A DNA stretch of 64,000 bases, taken from Nematopogon swammerdamellus. Lineage: Eukaryota > Arthropoda > Insecta > Lepidoptera > Adelidae. Location of the stretch: assembly GCA_946902875.1 (NCBI GenBank), contig OX336343.1, forward strand, positions 23,669,596 to 23,733,595. The letters run 5' to 3'. A model generated the notes under the pieces. The model had not been told where the DNA came from. It saw nothing but the letters and a program-made list of their open reading frames with translations, and made no database searches. Both the position numbers and the translations under genes were made by a program. The stretch's first letter is position 1, and every line of letters starts with the position of its first letter. Positions 42,906-53,899 of this stretch are shown one piece after another.

Positions 42906-44390
42906 AGATCGATTAAAATCTGTTGCGCATATATCGGCGATGACTGAAAAATACCCTGAGGTGATTGGACACAAGTTGTACGAAAATGCTCCTAAAAAAT
43001 TAAATATATAAATAGTGACAATGTGTTCCAGAGACAGCTAAAAATATTTCTCTTAGACAATCCATTTTACAAGTTAAGTGAATTTTTTTTCTTGTTGTAA
43101 ATAAAAATTCTGACTGATGATGATTCCAATTATTGTTTAAATTATAAACTCAACTTGACTGAACCCTATGTTCTTATATTTTACTATATTTGATTTTCTT
43201 AGACATTGTATGTTACATTTAACATAATTAAAATATGATGACAAACCATACTGAATATGCATATGTCTCAATAAAATATTGTTAATTGTTAACACACTAC
43301 GTGTTCTTTATGGCGAATTAAATATCTGTATCTGAATGATATAAAGGTTCCATAAACAGATTTACCTACAACAGGTAGGTAGAGAAGGCATAATTTTATT
43401 TTCATGTTGTCGTGTCTGTTGATATTATTGACGGGCCAGCTGTGCTCCGGCGACCGTCGTCAGCGCACTGTCGCGTGTCGCATTCATATTGGAAAAAAAA
43501 AAGTTTTATAAACCTGACTGTTAGGAACGAAGGTAAGTTGAACGAAAATGCTGTAGTAAATCCTCCTAAGCAACTGACTACAGCATTTTCGTTCAAAATT
43601 TTTCGTAGTTGGGTTTCATAAAAAAAAATTATATCAAAATTATTTATCTAACCAAAATAAATAATGTCCAATATCTTAAAACGAAACAAATAAATAGCTT
43701 ACTCAAAAATAAAATTAAACAAAATATGTTTATTTAAATTTTTTATTTTATTTACTTCATTTAGTGTGCTTATTTTTGAAATCACCTTTTCAAGCCCTGA
43801 CAAAGTTACTCCACTCGACAGGCTACGAGGAAAAACACACATACATGCGTACATATATACATATGCTGCTAAAATCATATTCCCTCCACTTGTCTTCGCC
43901 GCAGTCGGCTGAAAAAAAAGAAAAGTGATGGAGTTTTAATAATAATTCCACGTAATTAAGCGACATGACTAGTCTATGCAAGAATTTTCATTTTTTACTC
44001 ATATTGGCATTTGAATTATAATCGTAATTTGCTGTTTCGTATGCTGTGTACTTCCCTTTGCCTTTTTCTCTCATGATTTCTTTTCTTTAGGTAGGTTTAT
44101 TGTTACTAGTTTTTAAATAAGTAAAATTGTAACGTCCCTCTATAATCTTCTTTGTGAAAAACGCTGCTGGGCATGTATTTATTCTTTGTTATTATGTTTG
44201 CTATTGTTTTTTATTTTATGTACATGTCTGTTTGTTTTTCCAAAATAAATAAAATAAAAAAAATAAAATTGAACACAACAAATCTTAGTAATAAATTTAA
44301 CAATAAAACACAACAAAACAAAAGAAAGTTCGTACACGCGCGAGGGGTAGGTAGCTCAATTACACTGTACTTACGGCGGCAGCGAAGATG
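42906..44390. other. Unassigned AT-rich spacer
   Basis: One inverted repeat at 43538-43596 (20-bp perfect arms, 19-nt loop). Otherwise no structure seen in about 1.5 kb. Confidence 0.5.
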
Positions 44391-44835
44391 CTAACGCTAC
44401 TGAGCTGGGCGTCAGCTCAGCGGGTGTAGCGTGAGGCGCGCTGTGCGGAAGCGCAGGCAAGGGTAACGGCAAACTCGGAACAGACATGCAATACTTAGTA
44501 CCTTCTCGTCTTCTAACACCTAACATCTTATGCTCGCCATCACCGCTGGAACAGTGCAGTCGGAGTAGCGATTAGTTAGTACCGACAGTTCTGCGGCGAG
44601 TTGTGAAGTCGTGAAGTTACCCGAACTAGCGCGCGACGGCTCGGGCGGGGCGGCGGACCTGTCGAAACTGGGTCGATGTGATTTTAGAGCAGGCGGAGGA
44701 TGGCGGGGACCACCATCCTCTCAGTATGCTGCAGCTGTAGTGCAAGAAATCCATGGATAGATAGAACACATACAATCTCTGTTTCTACATAAATTTATAT
44801 TTTTACCGATTTCTATTTTGTCACGTCGTTTTTAT
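44391..44835 (+). other. GC-rich island with a short ATG frame
   Basis: 44391-44720 is GC-rich. An ATG at 44700 in good context (A at -3, G at +4) opens a 30-codon frame (MAGTTILSVCCSCSARN) ending at 44792, with no clear splice donor. It could be a first exon or uORF of an unseen gene, or chance. Confidence 0.3.
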
Positions 44836-45145
44836 GTTTGCCCCACCGCATATCTCCCCGTGTATGTCATAAAAGGCGACTAAGGGATGTAACTCCTTTC
44901 TTATATTACTAGGTGGTAGGGTTTAACCCGCCCGGGTTGGTGCCACCTCGCTGAATGAAAGGTCGGTCGAAACGGCTATGTAAATAGTTTGTGTTTTCAG
45001 TCCAGTTCAGTGTACCTAGCCCTCGGTGTAGCCGACACGACCGAAGGGAGGCACTGACATGGCACCAAATTCACCCGGCGGTATGGGCTGACATCACGAA
45101 TGTTGTAGGTGATGTAGCCAATCGTGTCAGTTTCCATAAAAAAAT
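44836..45145 (+). mobile_element. Chimeric element: family B 5' module joined to family A body
   Basis: CCCCACCGCATATCTCCCCG and GGCGACTAAGGGATGTAACT (family B), then TCTTATATTACTAGGTGG into family A GTAGGGTTTAACCCGCCC, ending GTGTCAGTTTCCATAAAA. The junction matches 18953-19281. A small insertion (ACCTAGCCCTCGGTGTAG) duplicates part of the body. Confidence 0.88.
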
Positions 45146-45212
45146 ATATATTATTTTTTATACATAATTAATTACATATTAAAACATATACATAATTACA
45201 GCAAACACTTTA

Positions 45213-45418
45213 ACACCACGTTTAGCAAAGTATTCGGACAAGATAACTAACTATAGCAGGCAACAAGTAAGACACGAAGGCCCACCTGCTGCATGCCTCG
45301 GTGGGAAAGACCGCGCCAAGGTGAGAGGTGGCTAATCTGTCGCCCTTATGCACGACATCTTGCCCGTATCCCTTAGTAGCCTTTTAGGACATGCACGGGA
45401 AGATATCCAGTGGGGCTT
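45213..45418 (-). mobile_element. Element family B, 5' two thirds
   Basis: Reversed family B from ACCACGTTTAGCAAAGTATT to GATATCCAGTGGGGCTT; the hairpin and tail are missing. Confidence 0.85.
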
Positions 45419-45790
45419 ATATTGGCTTCAGTTATCAAAACAGATTTTACCCACGGAACCCTCAAAATCCCTTTGCGTATATTCAACTCGGCTTACACGA
45501 GCCGAAAATAAATAAATTTGGATAGAATGAAATTTGTGCCCGCCCCCTTGCACGTGCCACTGAAATCGCGTGTCCCGAACACCGAACACTGAGCGTAGAG
45601 AGAGACTCAATAAAGCGTGTTTGCATATTGAAACTGACTGCGCCAACATTCGAGTGTGTACAGAATGAAGCGGAGAGAGGCAGGGAGGGGGCGACCCGAG
45701 CGAAGGCCAATCAAACGCGGCGCTCGGCGGCGTGTGTCAGTTGCCATGGAAATTAAATAAAATGAAAATATTCTAAATAAAAATTCTATT
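45419..45790. other. Unassigned sequence, GC-rich patch
   Basis: 45490-45750 is GC-rich and contains GGCCAATCAAA (CCAAT-like) at 45704. No coding assignment; promoter-like at best. Confidence 0.35.
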
Positions 45791-46098
45791 GTGTGGGGCC
45801 GGTACTTAAAAAGAATAGCCCCACTGCATTTCTCCCCATGCATGTCGTAAAAGGCGACTAAGGGATAAGGACAAGATGCCGTGCTAAAGGGCGACAGGGT
45901 CGCCACCTCTCACCTTGGCACGGTACTTCCACCGAGTCATGCAGCAAGTGGGTCAATCTTGTTCGAATACTTTGCGGAACGTGGTGGTCGGTGTTGTGCT
46001 GGAATTTACCAGAGTTCTTGCAGCAAAACACCGATTAATCTGCTTACCCCGATTGTCGGGATCCAGCGTGTGTGATATGTAGGTATATGTATGTATGT
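45791..46098 (+). mobile_element. Element family B, full length
   Basis: GTGTGGGGCCGGTACTTAAA, GGCGACTAAGGGATAAGG, CACCTCTCACCTTGGCAC, GGTGTTGTGCTG, then CAGCAAAACACCG and a (TATG)n tail. The plus-strand reference copy in this window. Confidence 0.87.
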
Positions 46099-46607
46099 AC
46101 AAATATAAAACGATAATAAAAGGAACCAACTTAGCATTCTTGCTGTAGGAATGCGCCCTACAGCGCTGTTTTTCGGTTGGCCCCTTTTAAATTTTTTCTG
46201 ATAACGTGAATTAAATACATAAACAATCAAATGATTGCGAAACACAAAATAACACATTAAGGGTTTTATGTAAAAATAATCCCTTTTAAATTTTTTTTGT
46301 ATGTTTTTTTCTTAGACTGCAGGCGAACTCATGTGCGGTCCGCAGGCTCAGTGGTCAGTGGCTTCGAAAAACCAACAGGCTGAATACTTGATACGGAACG
46401 GGTGAACCTTTGGTTTTAACTGAATTTTCGAAAAGGTCCGCTTCGGCTTTTCCCGTATTGCCGTAAAGAGCATTGGGAGGTGAATGCAATCATGATTTTT
46501 TTTCTTAGCTGTGTTGAATAGTGTTACCATCCGCCTGCGAATAACCGGGATAATCCGGGAATCACACTCTAATCTTCTCCGGGAACTCCAGGAAATTATC
46601 AGACATT
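46099..46607. other. Unassigned spacer
   Basis: Small hairpin near 46142 (CTGTAGG...CCTACAG); nothing else recognised. Confidence 0.45.
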
Positions 46608-47015
46608 TTCTTTTTAGAGTTTCGTATACGGTACGGGACCCTATTACTAAGCCTAGGGCGTCTGTCTGTCTGTCCGTCCGTCCGTCCGTCCGTCCGAGGG
46701 TATCTCTTGCACCGTAATAGTTACCCCGTCGAAATTTTCATAGAATATGTATTATTTATTAATTATGGCAGATATAACAAAAAATAATAAAAATAAAAAA
46801 AAGTTTAAAATTCACGGGGGTTCCCATAGAACAAACTAAAAAGTGTATGCGCGCCATCTACCGAAAAGGGTATGAAGCATTTTAACTAATCATGAATTTG
46901 AACTAATATGAAGCATTTCATAAACACGCCGTAGATGGCGTGAGTGGCGCTGACCATGACTTGGCGATACGGAACCCTCGGTGCGCGAATTCGACTCGCA
47001 CTTGGCCGGTTTTTT
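46608..47015 (-). repeat. Dispersed repeat family D, long form
   Basis: Reversed ends AGAGTTTCGTATACGGTACG (left) and CGAATTCGACTCGCACTTGG (right), with a (GTCC)n/(GTCT)n tract at 46660-46696 and the same central block as 2835-3226 (TAGATGGCGTG). Confidence 0.78.
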
Positions 47016-47104
47016 ATTTGGAGTCCGCGCTTCACTGCATAGAAAGTGAAGTGACTTGTTGACAGCCGCCAAATCGAACAAAATAATCCTTTAAAATGAT
47101 AAAG

Positions 47105-47365
47105 AAGCGGGTGGCCAAGTGGTTTTGGCATCGGCTTCTCATGCAAGAAGTCCGAGGTTGGAATCCGGTTGGCGCGTATCAATGAGTTTTTGCTGACGAA
47201 AAAAATTTACGTGCATACCTACACAGTACTCTTTTCTATTCTGTGCCTACACATGCTGCTTCACTGTCGGCAACCGGTGTAAAACTGTAGGTTCCTTCCC
47301 TTGCTCCTTACTAGGTGGTAGGCTCAAATTGTAGCCGACTAGGTCGGTACGACCTATCTGTATCA
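47105..47365 (+). mobile_element. SINE family C, tRNA-like head and body
   Basis: The head is tRNA-like: GCGGGTGGCCAAGTGGTTTT (A box), CTTCTCATGCAAGAAG as an anticodon arm, GAGGTTGGAATCCGG (B box). Then TTTACGTGCATACCTACACA, GGTGTAAAACTGTAGGT and ACTAGGTGGTAGGCTCAAAT. 3' truncated. Not a functional tRNA: no acceptor-stem partner follows. Confidence 0.78.
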
Positions 47366-47621
47366 ATCATGTTACTTAGATTTTTTACAGTGATTACAGA
47401 TCTAAAGAGATTGGAGGTAACAAATAATGTCGTTCGTTATTTCTCGATTGATTTGTTGATACAATAATTATTTAATCCACTGTCAAGCTTAGTTTTGGCT
47501 GTGTGGGGGTCATGTAGGTATCTAGGAAGGAAGGTTGGTTGTTCGATGATATTAGTAAGGAAAATAAAACTACGAGTACATTGAAGTACGCGAAGTACGA
47601 AGTACTTACTTTTTATTACAT

Positions 47622-47860
47622 TTTTTATGTAATCCGGTATGGGTGGCTGAGTTGGAGGGACCAAAGCACATGCTCCGACCAGCCTATATCACCTCCGAGA
47701 AGGTAGGTGCCATACCGGAGACTTCTACCGGAGGCTATACTGGACTAGAGGAGAACACAACCGAGGCTGCTATGCGACCATCTTACATCCAGTACAGTGG
47801 TACCAACCCAGTCGGCTACAATTTGAGCCTACCACCTAGTAAGGGCCAAGGGAAGACTGA
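47622..47860 (-). mobile_element. SINE family C, 3' half
   Basis: Reversed: tail CATAAAAAATG side at 47622, ATGTAATCCGGTATGGGTGG, body GAGGTAGGTGCCATACCGG, to CTACAATTTGAGCCTACCAC at 47840. It overlaps by homology the end of the copy at 47105 and completes the family structure. Confidence 0.8.
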
Positions 47861-48435
47861 TGTCGTACATTGACTGAATGCATACAAAACTAGCAGCGGT
47901 ACCATTTTATGTGTACCGACTTAAATGCGCCTCTGTCTCCTTCCTTGGAATTTCGTTGATCGATGACTGAAATACATTTTAAGTTCATGGCATTCTCAAC
48001 TCTGCAACTTTTTTGCCCGGGAACGAACCAGAGAAATGATCGCAGCCCTTGTAACGGTGGGATGAAGATGAGGGAATCATTAGGCAATTTCAAAGGTAAT
48101 GGGTCCATTAGAGGAAGTCATACAGGTCCGCTATCTCGCATTATCGCGTGGCTGCGGCGGCGGACATCGCGACCGAAACGTTCTCATTTAGCCGACGATT
48201 AGACTTCGGAACCCTAATTTAGGTGTGCTGGAAGCTCGTCGCTTTAGGGAGATTGCATCTCGGTCGCGTCCGTCGAAGCCTCCGTCCCCTCCGCCCTCCC
48301 CAGTCAAGCCTTGCGAGTAACAGTGTTGTTTCTTAGCAGTTACTACCACCCCTAACACTGGCTGTTTACGTAGTCTACTAATAGGAATGGTTTAACGATG
48401 ACAGATTAAAAGTGTTATTACGGTTCTTTGTTTAC
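47861..48435. other. Unassigned sequence
   Basis: Plus-strand open frame 47963-48202 (79 codons) without recognisable motif. 48140-48300 is GC-richer. I do not call a gene. Confidence 0.4.
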
Positions 48436-48512
48436 CCGACTACAGCGAATACAAAAGGAAGGGTTATGAGTTTAGCGTGTATGTATGTATGTGAATATGT
48501 ATAAATGTAGGT
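48436..48512 (+). repeat. CCCGACTAC-family repeat end
   Basis: CCCGACTACAGCGAATACAA, GGAAGGGTTATGAGTTTAGC and (GTAT)n match, reversed, the end of the repeat at 53900-54171. Confidence 0.65.
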
Positions 48513-48529
48513 GTTTCGGCCAAAGCATC

Positions 48530-48830
48530 TCTTGTACAAAGTATATGGCTGAGCCATCTCACAAGTGCGAGCGTTACTCCAAGCAAGACCTATGGTCTGT
48601 TCCAAATAAGCCTGGATAAAAGTCATTGACCTTTGAGTGCTGGCTCCCTTGCACAAGCGTGAAACGCTCAGCGCCGTCTCTCTCCTGCGCCGGTGTCGTG
48701 GTGGCACAAGAAAGAGACAGCGCTTAGCGTTTCACGTTTGTGCAACTGAAAGGTCAATGACTTTTTATCCAGGCTTATTTGGAACAGACTATAGGTAAAT
48801 AATTTGCGTTTTATAAAACGCTGCTTTTGT
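48530..48830 (-). mobile_element. LINE-alpha fragment containing a MITE
   Basis: GGCTGAGCCATCTCACAAGT and GCGTTACTCCAAGCAAGACC match LINE-alpha at 16205-16245. A MITE-like element interrupts at 48593-48791. Confidence 0.65.
48593..48791. mobile_element. Palindromic MITE, about 200 bp
   Basis: Terminal repeats GGTCTGTTCCAAATAAGCC/GGCTTATTTGGAACAGACT, then TGGATAAAAGTCATTGACC paired with its near inverse and AGCGTGAAACGCTCAGCG paired inward. TA flanks suggest a Tc1/mariner-type target. Confidence 0.85.
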
Positions 48831-49402
48831 ATAAAACACAAATATTGTATTCAAATGTATGTCCATTTTAGATACATTCTTGGAAATATTGTGCTGTTCT
48901 GCCAAAATGTTCCCGAAAGAAAAACATAATGCAAAAATAACCTCTGTGACGGACGAACGGACACGGGAATAAGAGTTCAGATTTTACCTTTTCAGGTACG
49001 GAACTCTAAAGATACATGAGTTGCAAAGGCGAACTTATGCCTTAATGTTTTATGTAACAAAAATATGTGCGCTCTGATAGTTTTGTGTGTAAAATGAATA
49101 TGCACGTGTGGAGCAAAAAGTCGAACAAATTCAATCTGGAACAACTTGGCAAGGATTGGAAAATGTAATCTAGGACGAAATGTTATAGCCTGGGAAATAT
49201 GCGAATAGTTTGCTGGTTGAATATTTGCCGGCTGCAGGTTTTAGCGCTACGACGCGACGACCCCGGGAGCCGCTGCGTTTTTATTTGCTAAAAAATTGTG
49301 ATTGGGTTGAAAACTCCGCATCTGCGGGATTTGCTCGCGAATAACATACACACACGCGTACCATCGCGCTGTCTCTCAACAATAATCAATACTAATAATA
49401 AA
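48831..49402. other. Unassigned spacer
   Basis: A fragment resembling the family D end (GGACGAACGGACACGGG, GGTACGGAACTCTAAAG) lies at 48955-49010. Otherwise unrecognised. Confidence 0.45.
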
Positions 49403-49704
49403 TCTGTAAGGAGTGGTCGTGGAGTAAGTTACTATGTTTTATGAGTTATTTCTATTTTAGACTCTGTAAAACTAAATTGACAATTTTTATAAATCTTTTC
49501 TGTATGTATGTTATGTTCCTCCATAACTCTTAAACCGATCATACGAATTCGGTGAAACTTAATACAAGCACATTTAACTATACTATATGGGACACAGGAT
49601 AGGCTAACGCGCGCCGAAATAAAGGTATCTACGGTAGCGGGCTTACTTACTTTCTTCTTTTTTAATACCAATTTCACGCGAGCGAAGCCGCGAGCAAAAG
49701 CTAG
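49403..49704 (+). mobile_element. Helitron-like element H1
   Basis: Starts TCTGTAAGGAGTGGTCGTG after AAA and ends GCGAAGCCGCGAGCAAAAG then CTAG, with T in the flank. About 300 bp, non-coding. Confidence 0.82.
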
Positions 49705-49887
49705 TCTTAATTTATGAAAACTAGAGATACTTGTAGGATTAGTGTTCGGGGAGATAGGAATCATGCATGACTTTACCAAGTGCATATGTGTACCAGAACA
49801 TACGCTATGAGAGAAAATATATTCATGATTCCTCTCTTAATTCCGACAATCATTAACTATGATCCACGGTGTAAGAATAATGTATGC

Positions 49888-50158
49888 TGGGGACATGTGC
49901 CTATTTACGCCCCTCTTGAAGGACTCGAGACTTGGGGGAAAATATGTGGGCAGGGAGAGCGTTCCAGAGATTACCGGTTCTGTAAAGGAAATATCTGCTG
50001 AGCCGTTTGGTATGCATCCGCGGTAAGTCCAGCGTGCATGTAGGGATGCAATCCCTGCCCGGTATGCGCGGTGTGGAGGTGGAATGGGGACGGCGGGATC
50101 GCGTTAAACAGCTCCTTCGAGCTTTCCTTCCGGAATAAGCGATAGAACACACCTATCC
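49888..50158 (-). mobile_element. LINE-alpha, C-terminal and 3' fragment
   Basis: The minus strand encodes GNLWNALPAHIFSPKS and FYRLF-region remnants matching 15840-16080. 5'- and 3'-truncated. Confidence 0.85.
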
Positions 50159-50742
50159 ATTAAGTGGATTATCAATTCGATTCACGTAAATGTGTATGGA
50201 AATGTGTATTGAAATATTTTGTCTGTGACATCGTACGCTAAAGGCGTTACACATTTTACATACAAAACGTGAATGTTGGTCGAACTGGTCAGCCACTAAA
50301 AATAATGTTAGTTAGGCCTCAAGTCAGATTACATAAAACAAATTATTTGCTAGAAAACATTACTCGACGACTACGACGAAAACACTCTCTTTGTTAGTCA
50401 AACTCAAGTGACCTTTACCACTAGCTGAAAGTACAAAATTATACATTCAGTAACTAAGGTCGGAATCTCTCCAAGCACGAAAAGCGGCCTGCTTATTTCT
50501 GTTCGCATATCCTCCACATGATAATGGCACTTCCTGAATTTTTTGAGGTAGATTTCTAGGTCTAGGTTTTAGATTTCGGTCTGTGCGAAGTGGCATACTC
50601 GAGACTCGAGAAATGGAAATGACGATATAAAATATAGTTAAATTTTGCAAAATAGTTGACGCAGACGGTCGCGGAGGCTGGATGACATTTTCGTTTGCTT
50701 TGTCTTGGCTCGCGTGTTACCGACACGACGACGAAGTTGTTT
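50159..50742 (-). other. Unassigned; short minus-strand frame
   Basis: The minus-strand frame 50447-50596 has an in-frame ATG (MPLRTDRNLKPRPRNLPQ...) and ends AWRDSDLSY; upstream is open but AT-rich. I recognise no family. It could be a terminal exon; no splice site is convincing. Confidence 0.25.
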
Positions 50743-50930
50743 TATGGAACCTAACATGGTTGCCTACACCTTGTTCCTGTCAGAAGTAAGAGCCATGTCG
50801 GGTCGCTTCCTTTTGGTCGTCTCGTCTACACCGAACTGTCCGGAAGCACTGGCCGTTTCGACCGACGTTCGTTCAGTGCGGTTGTTCCAATCAATAAATT
50901 CGGTTTAATCCCACCGACTAGCTAGAAGGT
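50743..50930 (-). mobile_element. SINE family A, degraded
   Basis: ATGGAACCTAACATGGTTGC, CTACACCGAACTGTCC and GTTTCGACCGACGTTCGTTC preserve the order of the family A body, reversed. Confidence 0.6.
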
Positions 50931-51277
50931 GATCTACCTGCACCAGTTCTTCCGCCAGGATGAGGCGGTAACACTTTAGTAGAGTGTAAGACCTTCTCGA
51001 TTTGAAATCCTGAAATATATGAAATATTTGCTTGTGGGTTCTGAGATTAGCCGCGAGCTCGGCGGTCTACCCGAGGCGAGTCGCATTTGAATGAACCAGC
51101 TGCCCAGTGGTGGAAGATACTCGTATATATAGAAATAATTTATTGCTCCAAAAAACATTTTACAGAAACAATCTCAATATAATTTACATTAGGGAGCAAA
51201 GACGGACTTATCCTCTTACAAGGATGTCTTCCGGTTAACCTTTGCATTTTAGCGAATATAACAACAAATAATAAAAA
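50931..51277. other. Unassigned, with LINE-tail scrap
   Basis: 51150-51245 (TTTATTGCTCC, AAAGACGGACTTATCC, GTTAACCTTTGCA) matches the reversed LINE 3' end seen at 60290-60410. Confidence 0.5.
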
Positions 51278-51569
51278 ATCGGCCAAGTTACCGCACCACA
51301 AAAAAAAACACATTTCTTGTATGGGAACCCCTTAATTTTTTACTTTTTCTATTTTTTATTATTTGTTGTTATATCCGCCATAATAACACATATTTTGTGA
51401 AAATTTCAACCGGCTACCTATTACGGTTCCAAAGATACAGCAGTAGGACAGACAGACAGACATACAGACAGACAGACAGACGGCGTAGACTTTGTATGGA
51501 TAGATATGTAGATACTTACTTACGGATACTTACGGATAGATCTTAGTACTAGATACGGAAACCTAAAAA
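51278..51569 (+). repeat. Dispersed repeat family D
   Basis: TCGGCCAAGTTACCGC at the start, TATTTGTTGTTATATCCGCC inside, and ACGGAAACCTAAAAA at the end, with a (GACA)n tract at 51450-51480. Short form. Confidence 0.75.
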
Positions 51570-52226
51570 ATTAGTTATAAAAAACTAAAACCCGACTACG
51601 AAAAAGCAAATTATGAAAATCGTTTAACTAAAAATAACAAAATAATATTTTCCATATAATTTATCAGATACAGCAATTCTCTTTTTATATTGATTTTACC
51701 TTAGCTTATAAATAATACATTTTGATAATTTATTATTTTTAACGTTCTAAATATAGAGCCGTGGTCGGGCGTTCTTCGTTCAACAAGACAAGTGAGACCG
51801 TCGTTGTGCATTATAGCCGCTGACGTTCGGTATGTACCTATGTATCTACTTATAATAATTTTAGATTGGCTCTGACTGATCTTACAAAAATTATAGCGTC
51901 CGTAAAGGGGTTACGACTTCCGTCCGATGCCAGTATGACACAATTACGATGGCCGTCCCAAGTTCCTCGCTCTAATAATGCACGAAGACAGCCTCATTTG
52001 TCTTGTTGAACGAAGAACGCCCGACCACGGCTCTATATTTAGAACGTTAAAAATAATAAATTATCAAAATGTATTATTTATAAGCTAAGGTAAAATCAAT
52101 ATAAAAAGAGAATTGCTGTATCTGATAAATTATATGGAAAATATTATTTTGTTATTTTTAGTTAAACGATTTTCATAATTTGCTTTTTCGTAGTCGGGTT
52201 TTAGTTTTTTATAACTAATTTTTTTT
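51565..52226. mobile_element. Foldback element with arms of about 220-260 bp
   Basis: Left arm 51565-51822, right arm 51970-52226. The outer 220 bp are nearly identical (AACCCGACTACGAAAAAGC; GAGCCGTGGTCGGGCGTTCT), the inner 40 bp diverged. The spacer of about 150 bp is single copy. Non-coding. Confidence 0.92.
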
Positions 52227-52289
52227 TATTTTAGGCTTTTTTTAAAACTGTTTGCATACTTTAAATGCTATATGTAACTCGTATATTGA

Positions 52290-52475
52290 TTTTTTTTATG
52301 GAATCTGAAACATCACCTACAACATCCGTGACCTCAGCCCATAACACCGGGTTAACTTGGTGCCACGTCAGTGCTTCCCTTCGGTCGTGCCGGCTACACT
52401 GAACTGGACGGGAAACACAAACTATTTACATAGCCGTTTCGACCGACCTTTCATTCAGTGCGGTGGTACCAACAC
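52290..52475 (-). mobile_element. SINE family A, 5'-truncated
   Basis: Reversed body and tail; GTTGGCTAC of the consensus is deleted (TGAAACATCACC). Confidence 0.86.
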
Positions 52476-52487
52476 TGCTACTGATAT

Positions 52488-53160
52488 TATTTTTATAGTA
52501 AGCGCGACATGTGGCGCCGAGCCACCTATAAGGTGTCTAACGACGCCCATGGACATTCATTAGCATGCGGAGGCTGCGAATGCCATGCCGGCCTGACAGG
52601 TGCCCAGGTTGAAGGACCCGAGACTGTACTTGGGGGAAAATATTTCTCTCTGTTTGTATTTCAACAGGCTCTGATTTAGATATGTATCCCTACGGAGTTG
52701 CAGTGGTTTTAGATAGCGGGGCATTTGGGCGTCACCTACTATTTGCACGGCTCGACGCTGGATCGAGTACAGAGGCGCTAACTGGTATTTGACTGAGCCA
52801 TCCCATAGGTGCGAGCCGTACCCCAAGCAGGACTGAAGCTGCGATTTATACGGCCTTGCCCTCGATGTCACGCCGGAAGTTTAGATCGTGCGAAAATTCG
52901 ACTCGGAGGACCCCGAGGTGGTCGCAAAATTTAAGTGACGTGCCTTGGTAGGAAGGAGCTGGTGTGAACGCCGCTCTCTTCGCACTGAACGCGCAAACTT
53001 GTATCTTGGAGATATTGAACTTGACTAACTTGCTACGGTCCATTCGGAAATAGAGCCAAGTGTTTGCTCAAGTTCAGACATAAGTCTTCGCCTCTTCTCA
53101 TCCACATCCCGCCTAGTTGAAGGGTAACTGGTGTAGAACCCGTGTTCCGTACTCTCGTAT
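52488..53160 (-). pseudogene. LINE-alpha, RT C-terminal relic
   Basis: Minus-strand pieces: LVKFNISKIQVCAFSAKRAA, FCDHLGVLRVEFSHDLNFRR, then after a deletion YKSQLQSCLGYGSHLWDGSV, a further deletion (no FYRLFHGECSEELF block), and the usual 3' UTR to 52495. Frame broken at least three times. Confidence 0.85.
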
Positions 53161-53480
53161 GCATCACAATGATATGTTGCCCCCTGAATGCTACGCCCAC
53201 GCCTTCAACGTTAGCAAGGTTCAGTGCTGCGCATTATCTGCGAAGGTCGATTTGAAGGTCATTTTGCTTTCCAAGTCAGTTTCTAAGTCAGCGTCATACC
53301 TGTCTGGAAGCACCTGGACCTCCTGGGCACCACCATTTCCAAAGACGTAGGTTTCCGGCAACTAATCGAGTCTAGGGCTAAAACTGCACCCAGAAAATTG
53401 GGAATACTTTTCCGCAAACGGCGGTTCTTCTCTTCCACAATTTCTCGCTTAGCTGAAGGGTAACTTGCATCCGACAATAT
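53161..53480. pseudogene. LINE mosaic in both orientations
   Basis: 53190-53436 reads on the plus strand as FNVSKVQCCALSAK and, in another frame, LDLLGTTISKDVGFRQ and KLGILFRKRR, a relative of the same LINE region. 53436-53477 reads on the minus strand SDASYPSAKREIVEEKN. Opposite orientations are joined. Confidence 0.5.
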
Positions 53481-53899
53481 TGTAGGTATTAGTTATATTT
53501 AATGTACCTTCACTACATATGCTTACACTAGGTACATGGACATTAAATTTTAATACCAATTTATTTTAGCACAGTACTGTATCTAATAATAATATTATAT
53601 ATCTATATAAAATTTGCGGTAGATCAGTGAGTAAGTATGTAGGTATATTACCAACAACAATACCATGTCGCTTCTTATCGTCGCGGCGTCGTCGTCGCGC
53701 GTCTTCGGTGTATGTAACGTACCGAAACCGTGGGGGCGCGCGAAGGCGCGGTGCGCGGGCGACCACGCTTCATCGCGATCGCGATTCATACATGCGCCAC
53801 ACATTTTTCTCTATTTCTCTGTACACATAAGTTTATTAGATAGCAAAGTATATATTTTCGGAATCGTAATTTAATTATCTTTAATTTGATACCCCACTC
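53481..53899. other. Unassigned, GC-rich patch
   Basis: 53680-53785 is GC-rich (CGTCGCGGCGTCGTCGTCGC) between AT-rich flanks. No coding assignment. Confidence 0.4.

Noticed and set aside
47105..47170. Possible tRNA gene
   Set aside because: The A and B boxes and an anticodon-like arm exist, but the acceptor stem does not close, and the sequence continues into a SINE body repeated at 4685.
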